From NCBI RefSeq assembly GCF_016801865.2, contig NC_068939.1:179706792-179770791 (forward strand): DNA of 64,000 nt, in the 5' to 3' direction. How positions within the stretch are numbered: position 1 is the stretch's first letter; each line of letters opens with the position of its first letter. The notes beneath the pieces are model-generated. The model saw nothing but the letters and a program-made list of their open reading frames with translations, ran no database searches and was not told where the DNA came from. Source of the stretch: Culex pipiens pallens. Taxonomy: Eukaryota; Arthropoda; Insecta; Diptera; Culicidae. The position numbers and the translations under genes were made by a program. This document shows, piece by piece, positions 56,198 through 64,000 of this stretch.

Positions 56198-57187
56198 GAG
56201 CAATTCTCTACGAAATCGGTCTTTTTTCTTAAATTTTAATTTTTGTATTTTTTAATCCGACTGAAACTTTTTTGGTGCCTTCGGTATGCCCAAAAATGCA
56301 ATTTGCATCATTAGTTTGTCCATATAATTTTCCATACAATTTTGGCAGCTGGCCATACAAAAATGATGCATGAAAATTCAAAAATCTGTATCTTTTGAAG
56401 GAATTTTTTGATCGATTTGGTGTCTTCGGCAAAATTGTAGGTATGGATATGGACTACACTGAAAAAAATGATACACGGTAAAAATTTTTTTGGTGATTTT
56501 TTATTTAACTTTTTGTCACAAAAACTTGATTTGCAAAAAAAACACTATTTTTATTAATTTTTTTTTGATATGCTTTAGAAGACATCAAATGCCAACTTTT
56601 CAAAAATTTCCAGGTTGTGCAAAAAATCTTTGAGTGAGTTATGAATTTTTAAATCAATACAGATTTTTAAAAAAAATCGAAAAATTGGCTGCAAAAATTT
56701 GTCAACTTTATTTTTTGATGTAAAATCAAATTTGTAATCAAAAAGTACTTTAGTGAATTTTTGATAAAGTGCACCGTTTTCAAGTTAAATCCATTTTTAG
56801 GTGACTTTTTTGAAAATAGTCGCAGTTTTTCATTTTTTTAAATTAGTGTACATGTTTGCCCACTTTTGAAAAAAATATTTTTGAAAAGCTGAGAAAATTC
56901 TCTATATTTTGCACTTTTGAATTTTGTTTTTTAAGTGTAGTCCATATCCATACCTACAACTTTGCCGAAGACACCAAATCGATCAAAAAATTCCTTCAAA
57001 AGAAATGGATTTTTGAATTTTCATACATCATTTTTGTATGGCCAGCTACCAAATTTGTATGGAAAATAATATGGACAAACTAATGATGCAAAATGGCTTC
57101 TTTGGGCATACCGAAGGCACCAAAAAAGTTTCAGTCAGATTAAAAAATACAAAAAAAATCGAATGACCGAAATCTGAGAGAACTGCT
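56198..57187. mobile_element. Foldback element FB2
   Basis: GAGCAATTCTCTACGAAATC at the left and AATCTGAGAGAACTGCTC at the right are inverted. The arms match through TTTGGTGCCTTCGGTATGCC / GGCATACCGAAGGCACCAAA, ATTTTTGTATGGCCAGCT and ATCGATTTGGTGTCTTCGGC, giving arms of about 290 bp around a ~400-bp centre. A reversed copy is at 17400-18850. Confidence 0.85.
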
Positions 57188-57190
57188 CAA

Positions 57191-57430
57191 TGGTTTTTTT
57201 TTTCATAAAATTATTTTTATTAGGTCCTTTTCGGTGCTGGGACCTGGTTAGGACCGAGTCGGCTTATGTAATTACATTTGACTTAATAATTACAGAGGAT
57301 CTTGTGTGTAAATGTTAGTGGGAGGGGAGCCGATTAACCGCGGCCTACTCAGGGTTAGTAGGGAAGGGATTGATGTTAAAAGACAAGGCGAGGGAAGGGA
57401 AGGGGGATTGTGTAGGAGTCTTGGTGCTCA
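57191..57430 (-). mobile_element. Probable non-LTR retroelement 3' end
   Basis: On the - strand the block ends GGACCTAATAAAAATAATT followed by TTATG and a run of ten A: poly(A) signal and tail directly abutting FB2. The rest (GTCCTAACCAGGTCCC; GGCTCCCCTCCCACTAAC) is GC-richer, as in 3'UTRs of mosquito LINE-type elements. Family not determined. Confidence 0.5.
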
Positions 57431-58907
57431 ATGGTTAAAATTAGTTTTATTTAAAAATAAATGATATTTTGATAACGATGTGTAGCAAACATTATTTGAA
57501 AATCAAGGAAAAAAAATGCGAAAAACAATCTTTGTTTATAATGATTAAAGTTTCACATATTAAACAAAAGAATCAAGACTGAAATGTTTGGCGTATAATC
57601 TTCTAACCAAATCTGCTTATTTCTATAAGTCCACAGTCAACGAACGCATAAAAAGCAAAATTATTCTGAAGGTCAGTTGTGTGATGTGATGGGAGGAACG
57701 TGCCCAAGGCTCATACAATGTCTGGAACTGACATTGAAATAGTTGGTCCACTATCAGCCGACATCATCATCAAACACACGCAGCATCCGCCACTGACGGT
57801 GGCACAACATGCAATAAATTTCTTTTTGGGAAGTTGGCACATAGGGGAAGATGAGTTCAAATTACTTAGAATTATTTTTTTTGAAGATAAATATCTACTG
57901 AAATAATCGAATTAAACGATTTTTGATGTTTCGAAAGTAAAAGGACCTTGTAACTCCACTCTCCCCTACAATTATTATGCACGTAGGCGCTCGGTCCAAA
58001 TCCGTCAATCTCTATGGTTTAGCACCAGAAATATTGCATGACACATGTTTAGAACAATGTCCAAGTACAAAATCTACCAAAACGTGCTCAAGATTGCTCA
58101 TAAGCGATTGTGGAGCAAAAATTTCGAAAAGTCGTTGAGGACTTGTCCTTGTCTCCGGAATATCGTCGGCGAGAATCGGGTCCAACACCTTTGAAAGTTC
58201 TGAGTAACTTTTTATTTGACAGAAGTGAGGTTATGAGATAGATTTTTATTGATACATTTAAGAATTAGAGTAGGGTTGATTAGAGCATTTTTGTGAACCC
58301 TTTTTTCGGTGGGCGTAACTTTCCTCCGTCAAGAATTGCTAGTTGTTATATTTTGAAAAACCTGTGCGAAATTCCCCACGACAAGTGACTTGAAGATTGG
58401 ATAGTAGGCATTGCAAAAGATCAAGATCAGATCGGGGTGCAATATTTTCACTCTTTCCTTTTCATCAATTCACCACAAATCTCAACTCCATAAACATTCT
58501 TGCGGAATGTTTGCTCTTTTTTATGTTGCGGTGTGATTTTTGCCATCGTCACTAATGTGTTGTTGCCCCTTTACAGTCAGCATGTGTGTGATATATAGTG
58601 ACACTATTATGATGTAGGGGTGACGGTGAGGAATTTTAATTATATACCACACAAGACGTTTCATTCTCCCTAACCAGGTGTTGCCAGGGGGTGGCGTGTA
58701 TACCTTCGAACCTCACCTGAAGCGACAGGGACCGGGGGGACCCAGATATTGGCCTTCGACTTGAATGGTTGCCAACGTTCGGAAGGGTGTAAAATTGGCC
58801 CATTTATATTTTTTTCCTTTTTAGTAGTGATAATTGAACTTCTTTGGTGAACGTGAAAACCTTACAAGATTTAAACAAGTGGTATAATTCTTAGAGTTTT
58901 TCCAGAG
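57431..58907. other. Intergenic, mostly unique
   Basis: A 68-codon frame at 57700-57906 (MPKAHTMSGTDIEIVGP...) matches no family I know. 58440-58780 is less AT-rich, with pyrimidine-rich words before TTTACAG at about 58570. Nothing firm. Confidence 0.35.
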
Positions 58908-59147
58908 TTTTTTTTAAATTCAATTCAATTTGGTTTTATTGGTGAATAATCAAGAAACAATAAGTTATTTTGCAGTTCAACAGAGTTTTGGAGTTCCTTT
59001 CAGCGGTGTGTTGCATCATAATCTATTTTGGAACAATTATTTCGTTAACTAAAGCACTAACAGGAGTAAAAAAATTTAAAAAAAAACTTACGAAAATTGC
59101 AAAGGAAAGGGGATAGAGGTAGAAAAAGCTTATATCTAGATCACAGG

Positions 59148-60239
59148 TAGAGGGTGACGAGCGGGAATTCCCGGGAAAAATTTCCCGGGAAATCGACCAT
59201 TTTTGGACCTCTCGATTCCCGGGAAATTCGGTCGAGACTCCCGGGAAATATTATACTTATAAATATTGAAGCAAAATTATATAAACTTATCAGAAAATTA
59301 TTTAAAAAAAAATGTTTAGAACATTGAAAGTTAATGTCCGCTGTCCAAGTTCGAATAAACAAATCCTTCTCTGATCTTCTTATTCAGAAAGTTTAAAATT
59401 TAACTTGTCAAAAATTCCAATAACTTTAATTGAGAGAAGCCAAAAAAAATGGACCCCAAAATTTATCTTGATGCATACTTAGCAGTTACACCCCAGAGAT
59501 GAAATCTATTTTTTTTTTAATTATTTTTATTTATTATTTCTAAGAAGGAAAGTTTTTTCAAAATAAGTTCAATTTTCATATCCTCTATCGAGCATAGCAA
59601 CCCTCATAATCTGTTTTTTTAAGTTCCTTGGGTAATTTCGCTGTATCAAGGTACACTCTGTCAATCTTTGTAAAGTTAAGGTCCACCAATTGAGAACATT
59701 CGGATTTTCCTGATAACTGTAATATTTTTTCAATGAATATTAAAAGTTAACCTTAAAAAGGAACTAAAAAAAAACTAGTTGAAATTGTTATTTTGAGTCG
59801 TTGTTTATCATATTGCAAATATCCCGATACTAGGAAATTATATATAAACTATTTTTTTTACTTCACAAAAAACTAATAAGAAGTTCATTCTTGTGAAATC
59901 ACTCAGGGCGAATAAAGATTCGTTAACATTTTAAACTACAATTTTGAGTCCCAAAAAGCACAAGAAACGATCTTGTATTTGCAGATTCAGAAAAAAATTA
60001 AAAGGTCGATATAGTTCCACAGATAAAGAGGATACTGAAGTTAACGTTTCATAGGATAAGTATGAATTAAATGTAACTTAATTGATTGAAAAGAAACAAT
60101 AATATTATATTTCCTTTTAAATTATTGCCTCTATTGACATAGAAACAAAAACTCCCGGGTCCCGGGAATTCCCGGGAAATGGCCGAATTCAACTCTCGAT
60201 TCCCGGGAAATTGAAAATCTCGAGAATCGTCACCCTCTA
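59148..60239. mobile_element. Non-autonomous hAT element with exact 8-bp TSD
   Basis: Ends TAGAGGGTGACGA and TCGTCACCCTCTA, fitting the hAT terminal consensus, flanked by ATCACAGG at 59140-59147 and 60240-60247. 1092 bp. CCCGGGAAAT repeats cluster in both subterminal parts (59170-59250 and 60150-60215); the centre is AT-rich with no transposase frame. Confidence 0.93.
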
Positions 60240-60257
60240 ATCACAGGTTGTTTATCC

Positions 60258-60671
60258 TTAGTAGATGTGCTTGATCATCAGTTCCCCAAGGGCCAGGAAT
60301 TGTTCCGCCTTGTTCCGGCAGCTCCGAAACCGCGTCAACATCTCCCCCGCGAGATCAAAGAACTCCGGCAGGGTGAAGATCTTCCCCGGTGATTCTTGCT
60401 GGGCCGTACTGCCGCTACCGGCAGTGACCACGCTGGCAAACGATCGCCCTCAGCCAGGGGGGAACGCTGAGCTGTCCGCGGGAACCGTACGCTGCCCAGC
60501 TGCCGGCACAGTTACGCTCGTACTTCGCTGAGGAGGGTGGGACGATGCTGCTTTCTTCTTCCTCTTTTCCTACTCCTCGAGGTAGGCCTTGCGCGCGATG
60601 CATCCGCGGTTATTGCCGGTATGGTTGCCGTCGCAGTTCGCGCACTTTACGCGCGGCTTGGTTTGGTCTGC
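60258..60671 (-). pseudogene. Jockey-type ORF1 (gag-like) fragment
   Basis: KCANCDGNHTGNNRGC carries a zinc-knuckle-like C-x2-C-x3-H-x6-C, the last knuckle of Jockey-clade ORF1 proteins. Then come a Lys/Pro-rich spacer, RSFASVV, and FTLPEFFDLAGEML, CRNKAEQFLALGELMIKHIY, the usual ORF1 C-terminus. A TAG stop after KAYLEE and a frameshift before RSFASVV inactivate it. In intact elements this protein binds RNA. Confidence 0.75.
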
Positions 60672-60938
60672 GTTTTTCGAGTTTTTTTTTTTTAAATTAA
60701 CTTAAAATAGATTCATGTTGATTCTACATTGTAGTATTAAATGTTTCATGGTGTAGTGACCCTCAATTAATCAGAATAAAAATTTATATTTTTATTTCGA
60801 CCAACAGGGAAGAATTTGCCAGAAGTAAAGTGATAAAAATTAAAAACCTTAATTTGTATGAATAAACTTTGCCCAAACTATTTTAAATCATTTAGAAAAT
60901 ATTCTTAAACTTTTTTTTTGATTGTTTATTTTTAAATT

Positions 60939-61080
60939 GGGACCATCCATAAACCACGTGGACACCTTAAGAGGAAGGGGGAGGGGTCGGCGATTGTCCA
61001 TGCTCCATACATTTTTTTTATTTGTATGGAAATTGTCCATGATGGGGGGGGGGGGGATTTTAAAATTTGTGGATGGTCCC
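60939..61080. mobile_element. 142-bp MITE, complete
   Basis: GGGACCATCCATAAACCACG at the left and AATTTGTGGATGGTCCC at the right; TCCATACATTTTTT and a run of 14 G inside. The fragment at 1-54 belongs to the same family. Confidence 0.82.
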
Positions 61081-62159
61081 GTAGTGGGAATACTTATTGG
61101 AAAAAGACGTAAAACCACAGTCATAATTATTTTTTCATGAATTCAATGATATTGATTGTTAATTTGATTATTATATTTGATAGTTTTGCAAAGTAGCATA
61201 GCTGTGACAATGCATAAAACATGTTGTGATTTTTTTTCTCGCCCTCCTCTCTTGTCCTTGACTATAAAGTGATACAATTTTTAAATAGAATTTGCGATAG
61301 AAAAAAATAATAATTTGGAAAAAATCGAAAAACGCAACATTTTTTTCTATTCTGATGTTTTCCTTTTATTTTTGTTAACATATTATAAAGGCATCATTCA
61401 CAAATGACGTAGCTTTTGAAAGATTTCTATAATCAGCTTAATAAATATTATTAATTAAAATCAGGCATAAACCAAAATGGTCAACCTTGACATAATTAGC
61501 CTTTTTTAAATGTTACCTATAATCTGGCTGAATCTGTTCGTCTGAATTTTTTGATCAATTTGATGTTTTGGGGATTTTTAAAATTCCTGAAAGGGCAAAA
61601 AATCATCGACCAAGTATTATTTTTGAATGCTGAATTTTTAAAAAATCTGAAAAGGGTACATTGTTTTACTTTGTTGACGATAACGTAAAATTGAGCTTGT
61701 GATAAAAAAAGCAATTGAGTAAAATTTGGAAAAGTGCATACAAAATATTTCGAAATTATAAAATCTAGCTAAACATTAAATATCAAAAATAAGTGTTAAG
61801 CCCTTTCAAAAAGTTATCTTTGATTAGGCTGGTACATATTTTATTTAAAGTTTTTGTCACCCTCCCCTTCCAAGTTGGCCCAAAAAATCAGGGGGCATAA
61901 TAAATATTTTTTCAACAAACATAAAAATTTCAATGGAAATTGAAGTGCAAACAGCTGACATTGATTTAAAATGCATTCCCCTGCGTTTAAAATCATTTTT
62001 AGCATGTTTGGGTTGACTTGAACATCTTTTGATTTGTTTTTTAATTTTCGATGTTTAGAATCGCAAAAAGTTTTTTTTTCGCTATTTTTTTTGTTTTCGT
62101 CAATTTTTTTTGAAAACTAATGGTTGCAAAACAACTGAACTAGTGTAAAATGCATTTTA
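61081..62159. other. Intergenic, AT-rich
   Basis: No frame, tRNA, TIR or tandem signature recognised. Confidence 0.4.
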
Positions 62160-62900
62160 ATAGTAGTTTATGCAACAAGTTGCAAAAAGAGGATTTTTTC
62201 AGCACGAGTCGTACATTTATCCAACGAGGTTCACCGAGTTGGATAAAAACGAAAAGTGCTGAAAAAATCAAGTTTTGCAACGAGTTCCATACAACATTTT
62301 TTGCAATTCCGAAAAACACCCATTGAGTGAAATTTTAAGTTAAATTTTCATGTATTTTGTCAGTAAATCGTTTAAATAAAAAAAATATTGAAAAGTGTTA
62401 CTTTTCGAAACAAGTGCTGAAAAGTTCAACTTTTCAGCACCCATTTCAGTGCTGAAAAGTAGAACTTTTCAGCATTTATTTTGAAAAGTGTTGCTATTCG
62501 ATTCTGTTATTTTTGGTACAGAAAAGTAGGCTATTTCGTCGTTCAAGAATGACAGGAAAAGTAAGTCGTTTCACGACGGAATTGCAAAAAATACTTTTTG
62601 CATTCAAATGTTGGAACTATGGCCTGTTATTTATTTTTTATATTTTTTTCATTAGTTCCAGAGATATCGGGGATAAAAAACAAGGCCAAATTGAGCAACA
62701 TGAATGGCCGGAATCTCAGAGAATTGCTCATGGGAGAAGGCCTATTTATCATTATCAAAATTAAAATTCCTGATAATTTCTATATAGCACTCATTTCAGT
62801 CCTGAAAAGTTCAACTTTTCAGCACTTGTATTGAAAAGTAATCCACTTATCGTACGACTCTGCTGAAAAATCATCGTTTTGCAACTTTTGCTGGTTGCAA
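62160..62900. mobile_element. Imperfect foldback rich in TGCTGAAAAGT palindromes
   Basis: TTGCAAAAAGAGGATTTTTT, then CAGCAC near 62175-62206, is mirrored by GTGCTGAAAAAATCAAGTTT, then TGCAA, near 62256-62281, with an inner stem TTATCCAACGAGG / CGAGTTGGATAA. Downstream GCTGAAAAGTTCAACTTTTC palindromes recur at 62412, 62450 and 62800. The GAGCAAC...GTTGCTC-like words near 62690-62730 resemble FB2 ends. Boundaries uncertain. Confidence 0.5.
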
Positions 62901-64000
62901 CTTAAAAAAAATGAATCAATACCCAATACTAAGAATCTCAAACTTTCAGTTCTTTCGATCTACGCAGGCACGCCATAAAAAAACAGAAACAAAAATCAGT
63001 ATTTTATGTTGTGATATAAAAATAGATTTTCTCGGTCAACGGTTGCTAAAATATTGAGGGGCAAAAAATCTGAAATCAAAATCCGAATGCTAATTAATCA
63101 TCTTATGACAAACAAGAAATTAATTACTACTGCTAGGAAAAAGGACTAGCAAAGAGCACTCGCAAAAAAAATGAGGATGAATTAAGCAATTTTTCTAATT
63201 CAGCCTGCAGATTATCATGAACTAGGGTAGTTGGCCAATTTGTGGTCTTACAATAATGACAGCCTTTAAAGATGTTATAGAACTGAAAATTATGTTTTTT
63301 TTTTCTGTTCCAAAAATGTTGAAATCAAATGCACTACTTCAACAGACCAACAATCGATCACCAGTCGGCCCACGCACAAGTTCAACCTCATCATCTTCGG
63401 TGCCATTGCCTGCACGTTGGCGAGTTCAAGTGTTTTCCCGGACATATTTTTCTGCTGTTTCATCAAAACACAGATTGTGTTCTCTTTTTTTTTCCTCTAC
63501 CATTCGTTTGCTTGTAAACAGGACCTTCACCTAAGCCCACCTCTTGACCGAACTTGGGGGGAAATCTTTGGGGAGTTGTTGACCCAATAGAGAGAAGAAA
63601 AAGTAATGTTCGTCTTTGTTCAAATGATATCAACATTGAATTTACAGTATTTGTTACATAAATAAAGAACATAAATAATTTTAAATTGATTTGCTGTAAA
63701 ATTACATGAGAATTGTAATTCAGTTCATCTTAATAGCACTCAAATTGACCCCAACTAACGGTCAACACTGTACTCAAAGTCTCAAAGTCGGCACTTGACC
63801 ACTCAAAGTGTAGCCACTTCGGGTCAGCACTTCCCACAGGCTCTTCAAAAGGTCTTGTGTATTCTTTTGTGTGTACAACATGTATTCAATGCATAAATGC
63901 CCAATAAACAGGAAGTGCCACTGGATTGTTTTCAGATCAGAAGCGGCTGTTGACGAAGAGGTGTCTATAAAAGACGTTGTGGAGAACATTGCAAAAAGGC
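62901..64000. other. Intergenic, nothing recognised
   Basis: Short frames at 63256-63534 (+) and 63774-63989 (-) show no known domains. No repeats stand out. Confidence 0.4.

Larger units (their letters stand above)
58908..60680 (-). mobile_element. 5'-truncated, ORF1-only non-LTR retroelement
   Basis: On the - strand: gag-like ORF1 C-terminal half (60671-60258), a TAA stop, then about 250 bp of 3'UTR with AATAAA (58940-58935) and an A-run at 58915-58908. Between ORF1 stop and 3'UTR there is no reverse transcriptase ORF, only the hAT insertion at 59148-60239. The 5' truncation at about 60680 and the poly(A) tail indicate target-primed insertion. Confidence 0.7.

Overview
The window is animal nuclear DNA, most likely a culicine mosquito of the Culex type (inference). 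Genes are sparse and have introns. The mRNA signals are arthropod-like: TCAGT initiators, AATAAA poly(A) signals and short GT-AG introns. Most of the sequence is small inverted-repeat transposons (MITEs), tRNA-headed SINEs, foldback elements and satellites. Nothing prokaryotic or viral was recognised.

Four intact protein-coding genes are supported. Two tandem carboxypeptidase Q-like M28 metallopeptidase genes lie on the + strand (20917-22411 and 22636-27589). A convergent NOL8-like nucleolar RNA-binding protein gene lies on the - strand (32607 down to 27671); its poly(A) signal lies within 10 bp of the signal of the second peptidase gene. A Pch2/TRIP13 AAA+ ATPase gene is on the + strand (36228-37652). 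Each gene has one intron in its coding region. Those introns range from 52 bp to 3.5 kb, and the long ones are filled with AT-rich repeats.

Broken genes are also present. Relics of histone genes (H2A-like, and H3/H2B-like with a canonical histone 3' stem-loop) lie at 6.7-10.6 kb. A tail-to-tail pair of secreted DUF1091-like genes lies at 41.85-43.83 kb; both copies are disrupted, one by a MITE with a 3-bp target duplication. A possible last coding exon plus a long A-rich 3'UTR of a gene outside the window lies at 2.95-4.73 kb.

Layout of the rest. 0-2.3 kb: AT-rich DNA with a perfect 199-bp palindromic element and a composite SINE. 5-6.5 kb: antisense SINE and minisatellites. 7.2-8 and 10.9-13.1 kb: related 148-bp and 141-bp satellites, followed by a 102-bp hairpin tandem. 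14.5-20.5 kb: nested MITEs and a 1.3-kb foldback. 32.8-34.3 kb: MITE cluster upstream of the NOL8-like gene. 45-47.6 kb: second foldback and a SINE. 49.8-51.5 kb: an inverted-repeat element that contains eight 164-bp tandem units. 51.7-57.4 kb: more TIR and foldback elements around a unique, CTG-rich segment. 58.9-60.7 kb: an ORF1-only non-LTR retroelement split by a 1.09-kb hAT element with an exact 8-bp target duplication.

The genes show no shared pathway. What links the window is repeat activity: nested insertions, insertion inside genes, and tandem arrays arising within transposons and introns.
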